64,000 nt of DNA from PLanc-01 sp035342095. Lineage in GTDB: Bacteria; Planctomycetota; Phycisphaerae; Sedimentisphaerales; Anaerobacaceae. Shown piece by piece: positions 34,921-44,462 of this stretch. Within the stretch, counting starts at the first letter, position 1, and each line of letters opens with the position of its first letter. The stretch spans positions 50,958 through 114,957 of the forward strand of contig DAOQWL010000006.1 in NCBI GenBank assembly GCA_035342095.1, read 5' to 3'. The position numbers and the translations under genes are program-made. The notes under the pieces were generated by a model, which saw only the letters and a program-made list of their open reading frames with translations, was not told the origin of the DNA and searched no databases.

Positions 34921-35895
34921 ATGGGTTTTCCTGAGATTCGAATGCGTCGTCTTCGCAGCAGCGCCACGATGAGGCGAATGGTCCGCGAGACTTCGTTGAG
35001 CGTGAACGATCTGATTTACCCGCTCTTCATCCGGGCGGGTCGCGGGATCAAGAAGCCGATTGCCTCGATGACCGGCTGTTTTCACATCTCGCCGGACCTG
35101 ATTGCCGAAGAAGCGGCCGAGGTCGCTTCGCTGGGGATTCCCGCCGTGCTCTTGTTCGGCTTGCCTGAGAAGAAGGATGAACAGGGCTCGGAGGCCTGGT
35201 CGGAGACGGGTCCCGTGCAGCAGGCGATCCACGAGATCAAGAACCGAACTCCCGACTTGCTGGTTGTTACGGACGTGTGTCTGTGCGAGTACACCAGCAC
35301 GGGCCATTGCGGCGTGATTTGCGACCGCAGGGTGGACAACGATCCCACGTGCGATCTGCTGGCGAAGATGGCCCTCTCGCACGCCCAGGCGGGCGCGGAT
35401 ATTGTCGCGCCCTCGGACATGATGGACGGCCGCGTCCGTGCGATCCGCGACGTGCTGGAGCGAAACGGGTTCCAGGACGTCGCCATCCTGTCCTATGCGG
35501 CCAAGTTCGCCTCCGCGTTCTACGGGCCGTTCCGCGATGCTGCGGAGTCCTCGCCGGCGTTCGGCGACCGCAAGACCTACCAGATGGACCCGGCCAACGC
35601 CCGCGAGGCGCTCCGCGAGATCGAGCTGGACCTCGAAGAGGGGGCGGACATGGTCATGGTCAAGCCCGCGTTGAGCTATCTCGATGTGATCCATCGGGCC
35701 CGCGAGCGGTTCGATTGTCCCCTGGCCGCCTACAACGTCAGCGGCGAGTACATGATGCTCAACGCGGCTGCCGATGCCGGTCTGATCGACCGCGAAGCCG
35801 CCATGATGGAGGTCCTGACCTCGATCAAGCGGGCCGGCGCCGACATCATCCTGACCTATTTCGCCAAGTCCGCCGCGAAGCTGCTTCGCGGGTGA
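34921..35895 (+). CDS. hemB: Delta-aminolevulinic acid dehydratase (porphobilinogen synthase)
   Basis: A 324-residue protein of normal length. The cysteine-rich metal site TDVCLCEYTSTGHCG carries C120, C122 and C130, indicating the zinc-dependent class. The Schiff-base lysines are K195 (SYAAKFASAFYGPFRDA) and K248 (MVKPALSYLDVI). It condenses two 5-aminolevulinate molecules into porphobilinogen, feeding the HemC domain encoded just upstream. The ATG at 34921 follows the nested hairpin; a GTG nine bases earlier is an alternative. No clear SD is visible. Confidence 0.95.
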   Translation: MGFPEIRMRRLRSSATMRRMVRETSLSVNDLIYPLFIRAGRGIKKPIASMTGCFHISPDLIAEEAAEVASLGIPAVLLFGLPEKKDEQGSEAWSETGPVQQAIHEIKNRTPDLLVVTDVCLCEYTSTGHCGVICDRRVDNDPTCDLLAKMALSHAQAGADIVAPSDMMDGRVRAIRDVLERNGFQDVAILSYAAKFASAFYGPFRDAAESSPAFGDRKTYQMDPANAREALREIELDLEEGADMVMVKPALSYLDVIHRARERFDCPLAAYNVSGEYMMLNAAADAGLIDREAAMMEVLTSIKRAGADIILTYFAKSAAKLLRG

Positions 35896-35924
35896 CCGAG
35901 CTTGGACCATGGGAGTGACCGATT

Positions 35925-36746
35925 GTGACGGAACGACGGACGAATCGATTGTTGGGTGTTGTGCGGGCCTTGAGCGCTGCATCGGTGCTTGCATTGGCCT
36001 CCATGGGCTGTGCCACGAAACAGGAAGCGGCGTCCGAGACCCGCTGGATCAGCCTGTTCAACGGCAAGGACCTTGCAGGCTGGACGCCGAAGTTTGCGGG
36101 CAGCGAGCTGGGCGTGAACTACAAGGATACCTTCCGCGTCCAGGACGGCCTGCTGACCGTCGCCTACGACCAGTATGAGAGATTCAACGGGGAGTTCGGG
36201 CACCTGTTCTACAAGGACTCGTTCTCGCACTACCGTCTGCGCGCGGAGTACCGGTTTGTCGGCGAGCAGGTTCCCGGCGGGCCCGGCTGGGCCTTCCGCA
36301 ACAATGGCTTGATGCTCCACTGCCAGCCGCCGGCGACGATGGCCAAGGACCAGGACTTTCCCGTCAGCATCGAGGTCCAACTCCTCGGGGGCGACGGGAC
36401 GAACGAGCGTTCCACCGGCAATCTGTGCACGCCCGGCACGAACGTCGTCATGAACGGACAGCTTGTCACCCAGCACTGCACCAACTCCTCGTCCCAGACC
36501 TGTCACGGCGACCAGTGGGTGACGGCCGAGGTGGAGGTTCACGGCAACCGGCTGATCCGCCACATCATCAACGGCGAAACCGTGCTCGAATACACCGAGC
36601 CGCAACTCGACGAGCGCGACGCCGACGCGCGGAAACGCCTCCAGGCTGGCGCTGGGCTGATGCTCGGCGAAGGCTACATCGCGATCCAGGCTGAGAGCGC
36701 CCCCACGCAGTTCCGCAGGCTGGAGCTGCTGCCCCTGGAAGAATAG
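35925..36746 (+). CDS. DUF1080 lipoprotein
   Basis: A 273-residue protein starting at a GTG with GGGAG about 9 bases upstream. A signal segment ends in a lipobox ALASMGC (C29). The DUF1080 sandwich follows: WISLFNGKDLAGWTPKF, FRVQDGLLTV, AFRNNGLMLHCQPP and the C-terminal QFRRLELLPLEE. It is likely a membrane-anchored glycan-binding or 3-keto-glycoside hydrolase-like protein. It follows hemB by 29 bp, but a functional link with heme synthesis is not expected, so it may merely share the transcript. Confidence 0.87.
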   Translation: MTERRTNRLLGVVRALSAASVLALASMGCATKQEAASETRWISLFNGKDLAGWTPKFAGSELGVNYKDTFRVQDGLLTVAYDQYERFNGEFGHLFYKDSFSHYRLRAEYRFVGEQVPGGPGWAFRNNGLMLHCQPPATMAKDQDFPVSIEVQLLGGDGTNERSTGNLCTPGTNVVMNGQLVTQHCTNSSSQTCHGDQWVTAEVEVHGNRLIRHIINGETVLEYTEPQLDERDADARKRLQAGAGLMLGEGYIAIQAESAPTQFRRLELLPLEE

Positions 36747-36753
36747 CGGGCGA

Positions 36754-37245
36754 TCACGATTCCTCTTGCAGCCGTTTCCGGTAGGTCAGGGGCACGACGA
36801 GGACCGCGCACTCGGCGCGAGAGGCGACTTTCTCCGTGACGGCCCCGAAGAGGGCCTTCTCCAGGGCCTTGTGCCCGTGACGACCCAGGACGATCAGGTC
36901 GATCCGCTGCTCGCGGGCGAATTCGAGGATCTGCTGGTGGTCCTTGCCCACACGGATCTCGACGCGGAGTTCCATGCCCTGGGGCAGGCGGGACCGGTAG
37001 GTTCGGTCGATCCGCTCGTCGATATCCTGTTTGGCTTTGCTGTCCACGCCATCGACCTCATAGATGTAGGTCTTCCAGAACTGGGCGTCCGATTCCGGGA
37101 TGACGTGGAGGAGATAGAGTTCGCAGCCGGGCCGGCGGCCTGCGGCGTCTACCGCGAACGAGAATGCAAAATCCGCATTCTCGGAGAAGTCCGTGCAAAA
37201 CAGAATCCGCCGGAAGTGCGTCTTTGCCAGATCGATCATGTCCAT
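36754..37245 (-). CDS. Universal stress protein (UspA family, ATP-binding type)
   Basis: A 163-residue single-domain protein. The N-terminal strand RRILFCTDFSENADFAF and the nucleotide motif G-x2-G-x9-G (GRHGHKALEKALFG, about residues 123-136) followed by AVT place it in the ATP-binding class. A C-terminal strand ends CAVLVVPLTYR. USPs modulate stress responses, often during energy limitation. The start may be 37245 or the second ATG at 37239. It converges with the DUF1080 gene, whose stop is 7 bp away, so their 3' ends nearly touch. Confidence 0.88.
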   Translation of the reverse strand: MDMIDLAKTHFRRILFCTDFSENADFAFSFAVDAAGRRPGCELYLLHVIPESDAQFWKTYIYEVDGVDSKAKQDIDERIDRTYRSRLPQGMELRVEIRVGKDHQQILEFAREQRIDLIVLGRHGHKALEKALFGAVTEKVASRAECAVLVVPLTYRKRLQEES

Positions 37246-37310
37246 ACGTTTCCGGAACCTCCCAAGAGTCATCCACCACCGCATCGGTCACGAATCGCCA
37301 ATTGTGCCTC

Positions 37311-37339
37311 ATTATACGGATCCTGTTCAATCGGACAGC
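37311..37339 (-). promoter_or_regulatory. Possible promoter of the universal stress protein gene
   Basis: A perfect TATAAT on the minus strand about 66 bases upstream of the start; the -35 at 17-base spacing (GCTGTC) is poor. Confidence 0.35.
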
Positions 37340-37708
37340 CGAAATTCGGGACAAATCGGGCTTTCGGGAGTCGAATCGTGTCCGGCGCACGACGATTCGA
37401 CCCTCGCACGGCAGGCGGGATGTCCGCAAAACGGGGTCTTGGGAGCATTGATCGGCGGGGTGGACGTGCCCTTTTTGCTCTGGACGAGGCGGTGGAAAAA
37501 CGATACATTAGAGGACCAAGGGATTGACCGGGCCGCGCTGGTGGGCCTCGAACGGATGAAGGACATCCGGCCGCAAGGATGGGGGGTACGCCTGTACCAT
37601 GGTATGTTTTTCTGGAGGAGGTCTGTGGACCATCCGATGGATATACGACGGCACACGCGCTGTGGCGTGCGGTTTTGGAGTGCTTTCAGGACGTTGAGGA
37701 CTTTCAAT
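37340..37708. other. Non-coding interval upstream of the first GEVED gene
   Basis: This 369-base stretch holds no gene I can support. It contains GGAGGAGG at 37614-37621 placed before an in-frame GTG at 37625, an alternative start for the GEVED protein that would add 28 mostly basic residues. Confidence 0.5.
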
Positions 37709-39541
37709 ATGACGCAAAACAGGTCTGTTCTCGTGTGTGGCGCGATGCTCGTTCTGGTGTCCTTCCTGTCGCCTGCTTTCGGTCAGAACGACATCGAGAG
37801 TCCGCAGTATTACTCGGGCGTGTGGTATCGGCTCCTGGTCGACGGCGATGGGAACCTCGTCGAGGGCGAGGGGGACGGCGAGGGGTGGTACTACTACCCG
37901 GCCAGCGACACATGGCGGATGTGGTTCTACAACGGCTCCTACGACCCAGCCCGCCAAGCCAGTCTGGAGTATCACGTCTACACCAAGGCGATCGATCCGA
38001 CTACGCCGACCTACATGACCGCGTATTACGGCTGGACGACGCCCGAATGGTCGAGTCGGGGGCTGGGCCGCCCGCCGCTGCCCAGCGACATGGGTTCCGC
38101 GTCCCTGGAAAGCCAGTACATGACCGGTGCGCGGATCTACGCGGTGGACAGCGTCGTGACCACGAGCGTCGAGACCAACCGGAAGCATACCGTCGAGGAC
38201 TACAATCCCGAGTGGATCTGCATCGGGCTCAAGGTCCGCAATGCCTATGTCTACCGCGGGGTGTTCCACGAGTGCACGTCCGGGACCTCCCACAACGACG
38301 ATGATGATGACCCGAGGACGGAGAGGTTCACTGCCGACTTCGGCGATGCTCCGGATTCGGGATACCTGACGCTCCTGGCCAGCAACGGCGCCCGGCATAC
38401 GATCGTGCCCGGCGTCTGCCTGGGCAGCGGCATCGATGGGGAATCTGACGGCCAGCCCAATACCGCGGCCACCGGCGACGACAACAGCGACGACGATGAT
38501 GAAGACGGCGTTACCTTCACCACAACGCTGCAGGCCGGGCAGGATGCGAGCCTCCTGGTCGTCGCATCCACCAGCGGGTATCTCAATGCGTGGATTGACT
38601 TCGACGGCGATGCCAAGTTTGACAACGATGACCGGATCTTCTCGGATCGGGTCCTCAAGAGTGGGACCAATGTGCTGACGGTTACGGTGCCGAAGGACGC
38701 CGTGCCGGGATACACATACGCCCGATTCCGCTTCAACACCCGCGGGTCGTTGGGCAGCTACGGCCCGGCGGACGACGGGGAAGTCGAGGACTACCGCGTC
38801 CAGATCGTTGCCACGAGCAAGACTTCCGAAGCGGTCTCCGGCGTGTCTTCTCTGGTGTGGAGCCAACCCCCTTCCCTTGTGACGGACAGCAATGCGAGCG
38901 TCTTCGACGGTGGCAGCGTGTCCTCGTCGCTTCACCTCTATGAAATGGCGGCCGATGACTGGGAGCCCGTACATGACCAGGCGATCACAGGGGTCCACTG
39001 GTGGGGCGTGTTCGATGGATGGACGGAGTCCTATCCGCCGTCCGACCTGCCGGTGGCGTTCCATATCGGCATTTGGACGGGTTCTTCGGATTCCTCGACA
39101 TTCGCCCACCCGGATAGGATGATCTGGGGCACCTACTGTACGAACTGGGCTTGGGCGGTCGCGGGTACTGAGGGGTCTGACGATGCGAACGACTCGGGCC
39201 AGACCTGCTTCCTGTTCAGTTATCTGCTGTCGCAGGACCAGTGGATCGAGATCGACCAGACGAAGGACGACTCCGGATCGAAGGTCTATTGGCTGAGCAT
39301 TGCGGCTCTGTACGATGTGACTGACTACGAGCCGAAGAACCTCTGGAGTTGGAAACTCCGCACGACGGCAACCGGCGCCGCAGGCACGTCCGTGCGGACG
39401 ATCCTCTCTTCTTCGGGCATGTCGTTCTGGCCGCCGGTCGTCGGGTGCCAGTGGGAAACCGGAAGCCCGTTGACTGACTCCCGGTTCAATGACCTGGACA
39501 TGGCGTTTCAACTGACCACATTTGCGCCTCTGGAACGCTGA
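37709..39541 (+). CDS. Exported GEVED-domain protein
   Basis: A 610-residue protein with a signal peptide (VLVCGAMLVLVSFLSPAFG). After an N-terminal region of unknown fold comes a GEVED domain (about residues 209-370) starting DFGDAPDSGYLTL, with an Asp-rich DDNSDDDDEDG stretch that could bind calcium, and ending DDGEVEDYRV. The C-terminal ~230 residues form a beta-rich module beginning ADDWEPVHDQAITGVHWWG that recurs three times in the next gene. These features suggest a cell-surface or secreted adhesive/structural protein; no catalytic motif is visible. Start choice: the ATG at 37709 gives a compact signal peptide and has GAGG 9 bases upstream; the GTG at 37625 has the stronger SD. Confidence 0.85.
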   Translation: MTQNRSVLVCGAMLVLVSFLSPAFGQNDIESPQYYSGVWYRLLVDGDGNLVEGEGDGEGWYYYPASDTWRMWFYNGSYDPARQASLEYHVYTKAIDPTTPTYMTAYYGWTTPEWSSRGLGRPPLPSDMGSASLESQYMTGARIYAVDSVVTTSVETNRKHTVEDYNPEWICIGLKVRNAYVYRGVFHECTSGTSHNDDDDDPRTERFTADFGDAPDSGYLTLLASNGARHTIVPGVCLGSGIDGESDGQPNTAATGDDNSDDDDEDGVTFTTTLQAGQDASLLVVASTSGYLNAWIDFDGDAKFDNDDRIFSDRVLKSGTNVLTVTVPKDAVPGYTYARFRFNTRGSLGSYGPADDGEVEDYRVQIVATSKTSEAVSGVSSLVWSQPPSLVTDSNASVFDGGSVSSSLHLYEMAADDWEPVHDQAITGVHWWGVFDGWTESYPPSDLPVAFHIGIWTGSSDSSTFAHPDRMIWGTYCTNWAWAVAGTEGSDDANDSGQTCFLFSYLLSQDQWIEIDQTKDDSGSKVYWLSIAALYDVTDYEPKNLWSWKLRTTATGAAGTSVRTILSSSGMSFWPPVVGCQWETGSPLTDSRFNDLDMAFQLTTFAPLER

Positions 39542-39577
39542 CGGCCGGGGCGCCTGCACAGGTTCCATGCCGGACCG

Positions 39578-39594
39578 GCCGGCTGCAAGCCGGC
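39578..39594. repeat. Short perfect palindrome downstream of the first GEVED gene
   Basis: GCCGGCT-GCA-AGCCGGC, a 7-bp stem, 37 bases past the stop codon. It may be a transcript-end hairpin or a single repeat unit. Confidence 0.45.
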
Positions 39595-40106
39595 TCGATA
39601 CGGACCGTGAGATTGCCACAAGACACGGCGGGGTCGCCATGCCTTCACGGCTCTGCCTTTGTGTTCTTTGAGATCAGGAGCAATAATTCGCACGCAAAAC
39701 CGTTACATCCGCGAGGCGTTGTGGCACATAACCCTGTCCGAGCGCTCTGGTTCGGGCGCCGGTGGTCAACGTGCTCGTCCGCATCCTGCTGACCTGCATC
39801 GCGAGTCGAGGTCAGTCCGATAACGCCCGGGTGGGTTTGTCATCGGAGACCCAGCGCGTGTGGATTTCGCCGTGGTGGCGTCACAGGAGATGGTGAAGTG
39901 GTTTTCGTTTCGGGTCTACACTTTTTATTTGAGACAAGGGCTGCGCAGGTCGATTTCTCGAAGATGACGCGGAAGAGTTGTCCATGCGAGCATTTGGGGT
40001 TTCCCCAACGCTGTGGTTCGTGCGTGGGAGACGCCGCCGTGCAGTCCGCCACCTTGTTGCTGGATATGGGGGACTGTACGTGGAGCTTTTTTTGGGAGGA
40101 TCAAGT
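39595..40106. other. Non-coding interval between the two GEVED genes
   Basis: About 510 bases without a supportable gene. Small open frames here lack SDs and look like chance. The end carries a T-run followed by GGGAGG, the SD of the next gene. I looked for riboswitch-like folds and saw none I could defend. Confidence 0.5.
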
Positions 40107-43100
40107 ATGAGCCGGCTGAAGGAACTGTCCAGAAGATGCGCGGTGGTCGCCGCCCTGATTGCCCTGCTCCTGGGGTGGGGCGCCGCTTGGGGCGCGAAGG
40201 ATGACGAAGTCTCGGCTGCGGGCGGAGCTGACTACGATTTCGGCGATGCCCCGGAGGGGGTGATTGCCTACCCGGATAAAGGAGTGGTTGGGATGTTCCC
40301 GACGTGTGTGGGCGTCGGTCCGGCCTCCTGGATCCAGCACGCCAGTCGGGGAGCCATGTACTTCGGGGCCAAGGTGGACCTGGAGGCCGACGGCAATGGC
40401 GGCCACTGTCCCACCTTCTCGCCGAATCAGTACAACATGGATGAGACCATCAGCACCGCCGGCGACGCCGGCCTGACCAAGCCGCGGGCCTACACGATCA
40501 CGGGTCCAGCGGGGTCTCAGGCCGTTACGCCGCTGAGCACCATTGGTCTCCAGTCGCTCGGAAACGCTTGCACGATCGCCATGTGGGGTACGAACATCGA
40601 TATTCGGGTTCACAACACCAGTTCCGAGGGCAAGGTGGCCTATGTGAACGTCCTGTTCGACTGGAATCACGACGGCGTCTGGGCCGGATCGACCCGATGC
40701 AGCGGCGTGGATGTGCCCGAGCACACCGTGGTCAACTTCCCTGTGCCGTACGGGTACAGTGGGCTTCTATCGGGTCTGAGCCCGTCGAGCTTCAAGATCG
40801 GGCCGGTCGATGGCTACGTCTGGGTGCGATTCTCGATCACCGACGTGCCCGTCGCCAAGGACTGGAACGGCGACGGCGTCTTCAACGACGGCGAAACCGA
40901 GGACTACCTGCTCTATGTTCAGGAGGCCCTGACGTTCTGCACGTGGGATACCGAGGACCCCCACGCCATGCACTGGGCCCAGTTGCCCAACAAGCAGACC
41001 ACGGGGATTGCGGTCGATCTGTCGAACACCCGTCTGGCGGACGATTTCCAGGCCACTCAGGACGGTCCGCTCATGGAGATTCACTTCTGGGCGTCGTTTC
41101 TGGCTGACGTCATACCCCAGACCGGCGTGAACTGCCAGATGATCGAGATCAACATCTACTCGAACGCGGTGGCGGACAAAGTCATCCCGTGGAGCCGCCC
41201 GGACAAGCTTCTCTGGACCCGGCAGGTCTCGGCATACCTCTACGATTTCTCGGAAATGGGGAGTGCCTGGCAAGCCTGGTACGAGCCCAACACCGGGGTC
41301 TATGAAAGCGCCGATCACGAACGCGGCTGGCAGTACAGCATCTGCCTCGACGAGGAAGAGGGGGAGCTGTTTGAGATGAGGCTCGGGACGATCTACTGGC
41401 TCGAACTCCGGGTCAAACCGGGGAACCTGAGCGACACGAAGTTCGCTTTCGGATGGAAGACGACCCGGCAGTACCTGCAATTCGAAGACAACGCGGTCTT
41501 CTATGATCCGGACCTTGGTTGGCAGCCTCTGGTGTACCCAGAGCCCCACACGTGGTATCGTGAGCCGCTGGACCTGGCCTTCGTTGTCGTGAGCACGACG
41601 CAGGAAGACATGGATTTCGGCGATGCGCCGGACCCGACCTATCCGACCTGGCTCTCCAGCAACGGCGCTCGGCACGTCATCTCGCCGGACGTCTATCTGG
41701 GTCGAGGCGTCGATGGCGAGCAAGACGGCCAGCCCAATGCGACTGCCACGGGGGACGATGTCGTGGATACGGACGACGAGGATGGCGTCGTCTTCCTGAC
41801 GGACCTGATCCCCGGCCAGGCCGCTACCCTCCAGGTGACCGCGTCGACCACGGGCGCCCTGAGTGCCTGGATCGACTGGAATGCCGACGGGGACTGGGAC
41901 GATGCCGACGAACAGGTTGCGACCGACGTAGCGCTGGTCTCGGGCACGAACACGCTGGTGATCACCGTGCCCGGTCGGGCCGAAGCGGGCGAGACGTTTG
42001 CGCGGTTCCGCTTCAGCACGACGCGAGGCCTGGAACACTACGGTCTGGCTCCGGACGGAGAGGTGGAGGACTATCGGGTTTGGATTGTCAAGGGGTTCTC
42101 GGCGCTGCCGCCGACCGAACACCTGACGTGGTCGCAGCCTCCCATCGAAACGGACCCCGGCCTGGACACGCCCGTCTTCTGCGGGTGGGATCAGGCGTCG
42201 TATGTGAGCAAGTTGTCACAGTACTCCACCGGCACCTGGTATGTGCCGGCGGATGATTTCCGCTGCATCGGGGACATGCCTGTGACCTCCGTGCACTGGT
42301 GGGGCTCCTACGAGGGCTGGAACGGCGATGAGGCGCCGAGTGTCAAGCCGGCCTCCTGGCGGATTGCCTTCTGGAGCAACGCTCCGGCCGACAGCCGGTA
42401 CAACTACAGCCGCCCGGACTCGCTGCTCTGGGTCGTGAGCGTGACGAACGACCGAGTCGAGCAGGAGTGGGCGGGCTTCAACGAGTTTCCCGAGAAGTCC
42501 ATCGACACCTCTTTCCGATACAGTCTGGCGCTGACGTCGTCGGAGTACTTCGACCAGAATCGGTATGTCGAGAGCACGCGAGACGATGTGTTCTGGATCA
42601 GCATCACGGCGGTCTACACGGGTTCTCCGGGACCCACTTATCCCTGGGGCTGGCAGACGAGGCCTCAGGTGTGGGAGGACGCCGCTATCGCGGCCACCTT
42701 TCGCACCGACGACCTGCGAAGGGGATTGGTGCTAGATTCCGCGACGACCCAGCCGATCACGAGTTCCCTGCTCTGCGACGAGTCGGCTGCGTATGATCTG
42801 GCCTTCGAGCTGGACACGGATCCGACCTACATCAAGTGGGAACAGGCCTTCACCGACCTTCGGGACTGGCCGTACTATGAAGATGAACAATCCCTTGGCA
42901 CCGGCAGCAACACCGTGTCGTCGCGGCGCACCGTAGCCGACGACTGGCGATGCACCTCCGCGCAGGCGGTGACCGCCATCGTGTGGTGGGGCTCCTACGT
43001 CGGCTACGACTACTCGCCCTCGGCCTGCCAGCAGAGGACTTCTCCGCAGCCGCCCGACTACTTCCTGTTGTCGCTCTGGTCGGATGTGCCCAGTACGGAC

Positions 43101-44240
43101 AAGGGCAATTCAAAAGGCTACGGCTACCCCAACCGCAAGGTATGGGAATACAAGGCCGATTCGTACGACGAGGTCCTCGTCGGCTTCGACCGGGATTCCT
43201 CGTCGATCAGTTCCTCCGTCGAGGGATACGAGCCGGTCTATCGCTATACGGTCCGTCTTCCCGCGGACAGTTGGTATCGCCAGGACGGGACCTACAACGT
43301 GCTCTGGCTGAGCGTCCAGGCGGTGTACGCCTCCAGCAAATCGATAGTGTATCCCTGGGGCTGGACGAATCATGCCTACGCAACCTGGGATCTGCAAAGT
43401 CTCTCGCCTGTAGGGTACTGGAAGCTCGATGAATCCTCGGGCGTCACCGCAGCCGACAGTTCCGGCAACGGAAACCACGGCACGCTGCACGGCGATCCCG
43501 TTTGGCGGACCTCCGGCGGCTGGTTCGACGGGGCGCTCGATTTCGACGGTCGCGGCGACTACATCCAGGTGGACAGGCCTGCGGGTTTCAACTTCGCCCC
43601 GGACTCCTTCTCGGTCTCCGCCTGGATCTACCCGAGGGAAACCACCGGCCAGTATCGTGCGATCCTGGAGTATGATCGCGACAGTGCCTATGGAAACCGC
43701 TTCGGTCTGTGGCTCGACGCAGACGGCCGCGTCCACTTCCGCGTCGGCCTGAACACCTGGCAATCGCAGACGGCCCTCAGAGCGGGCCAGTGGTATCATG
43801 TCGCGGGCACGTTCGAAGCCGACACGAAGAAGATGAGCATCTACGTCGACGGCCTGCTCGACGCGGCCGCCACGAACAAGGCGGGTTTTGTCACGCCGAC
43901 GCAGGCGACGCTGGTCATCGGTGCTCGCGGCGCGGCCGATGATGAGTATTTCAACGGTCTGATCGACGATGTCCGCGTCTATGCATCCCTGCTGACTTCG
44001 GAGGAGGTGTTGATCCTGGCCGGCACCGGAAGGAATGAAGGCGCCGTGTACACGACCGCCAGCAGCACGAGCGCTGCTGCGTCGTGGATGCAGCTTCTCG
44101 ATCCAACCGGCCAGATCGAGGACATGTCCTTCGTGCTCTTTGGCGAGCCGCTCGCCAGTCTGCCCGTGAAAGGCGACACCGAAGACGACAAAGACGACAG
44201 GGCCGGCGGAACCACCGCCGAGACCGAGGAGAAGAAGTAG
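40107..44240 (+). CDS. Giant exported GEVED/LamG repeat protein
   Basis: A 1377-residue protein with a signal peptide (CAVVAALIALLLGWGAAWG) and a strong SD (GGGAGG, 7 bases). In order: an N-terminal GEVED-like domain (about 45-265, ending NDGETEDYLLYV); an ADD(F/W) beta module (about 310-480); a second GEVED domain (about 501-660), closely similar to that of the preceding gene; two more ADD(F/W) modules (about 714-890 and 945-1095) with the recurring WWGSY motif; a LamG/concanavalin-like domain (about 1102-1310, GYWKLDESSG...LIDDVRVYASLL); and a charged Asp/Lys/Glu tail. It is probably a surface or matrix protein binding glycans. No sorting signal such as PEP-CTERM is seen. A terminator follows at 44276. 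Confidence 0.88.
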   Translation: MSRLKELSRRCAVVAALIALLLGWGAAWGAKDDEVSAAGGADYDFGDAPEGVIAYPDKGVVGMFPTCVGVGPASWIQHASRGAMYFGAKVDLEADGNGGHCPTFSPNQYNMDETISTAGDAGLTKPRAYTITGPAGSQAVTPLSTIGLQSLGNACTIAMWGTNIDIRVHNTSSEGKVAYVNVLFDWNHDGVWAGSTRCSGVDVPEHTVVNFPVPYGYSGLLSGLSPSSFKIGPVDGYVWVRFSITDVPVAKDWNGDGVFNDGETEDYLLYVQEALTFCTWDTEDPHAMHWAQLPNKQTTGIAVDLSNTRLADDFQATQDGPLMEIHFWASFLADVIPQTGVNCQMIEINIYSNAVADKVIPWSRPDKLLWTRQVSAYLYDFSEMGSAWQAWYEPNTGVYESADHERGWQYSICLDEEEGELFEMRLGTIYWLELRVKPGNLSDTKFAFGWKTTRQYLQFEDNAVFYDPDLGWQPLVYPEPHTWYREPLDLAFVVVSTTQEDMDFGDAPDPTYPTWLSSNGARHVISPDVYLGRGVDGEQDGQPNATATGDDVVDTDDEDGVVFLTDLIPGQAATLQVTASTTGALSAWIDWNADGDWDDADEQVATDVALVSGTNTLVITVPGRAEAGETFARFRFSTTRGLEHYGLAPDGEVEDYRVWIVKGFSALPPTEHLTWSQPPIETDPGLDTPVFCGWDQASYVSKLSQYSTGTWYVPADDFRCIGDMPVTSVHWWGSYEGWNGDEAPSVKPASWRIAFWSNAPADSRYNYSRPDSLLWVVSVTNDRVEQEWAGFNEFPEKSIDTSFRYSLALTSSEYFDQNRYVESTRDDVFWISITAVYTGSPGPTYPWGWQTRPQVWEDAAIAATFRTDDLRRGLVLDSATTQPITSSLLCDESAAYDLAFELDTDPTYIKWEQAFTDLRDWPYYEDEQSLGTGSNTVSSRRTVADDWRCTSAQAVTAIVWWGSYVGYDYSPSACQQRTSPQPPDYFLLSLWSDVPSTDKGNSKGYGYPNRKVWEYKADSYDEVLVGFDRDSSSISSSVEGYEPVYRYTVRLPADSWYRQDGTYNVLWLSVQAVYASSKSIVYPWGWTNHAYATWDLQSLSPVGYWKLDESSGVTAADSSGNGNHGTLHGDPVWRTSGGWFDGALDFDGRGDYIQVDRPAGFNFAPDSFSVSAWIYPRETTGQYRAILEYDRDSAYGNRFGLWLDADGRVHFRVGLNTWQSQTALRAGQWYHVAGTFEADTKKMSIYVDGLLDAAATNKAGFVTPTQATLVIGARGAADDEYFNGLIDDVRVYASLLTSEEVLILAGTGRNEGAVYTTASSTSAAASWMQLLDPTGQIEDMSFVLFGEPLASLPVKGDTEDDKDDRAGGTTAETEEKK

Positions 44241-44275
44241 CTCTCGGCCGGTTTGTTTCGATATCTCTCGCCTTC

Positions 44276-44321
44276 CAGGGGCGTGGGCAAGTTACGATTG
44301 CCCGCGCCCCTGTTTCATTTT
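44276..44321 (+). terminator. Rho-independent terminator after the giant GEVED/LamG gene
   Basis: A 15-bp stem (CAGGGGCG...CGCCCCTG, one G-T pair) at 44276-44290/44298-44312, a seven-base loop and a TTTCATTTT tail. Confidence 0.85.
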
Positions 44322-44337
44322 GGCTCGCATCGTCCTG

Positions 44338-44367
44338 TTGTACGTCCTGTGCACTGTGGGATATCAT
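44338..44367 (+). promoter_or_regulatory. Promoter candidate of the GH5-like gene
   Basis: TTGTAC, 18-base spacer, TATCAT, just after the preceding terminator and about 95 bases upstream of the start codon. Confidence 0.45.
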
Positions 44368-44462
44368 AGGGGAAACGGTCGCTCCCCGCGCGGAACACGG
44401 CACGGCGGGGGCCCGATGCACAGGGAATGCCGGAACCATCATCTGAAAGATGAGGAGACGCG

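Noticed and set aside
37508..39640. 710-residue open frame on the minus strand
   Set aside because: Antisense to the GEVED gene; Arg/Pro/His-rich shadow sequence.
39595..40106. Possible cyclic-di-GMP or other riboswitch before the second GEVED gene
   Set aside because: Conserved core motifs of the known classes could not be placed; only isolated short stems were found.
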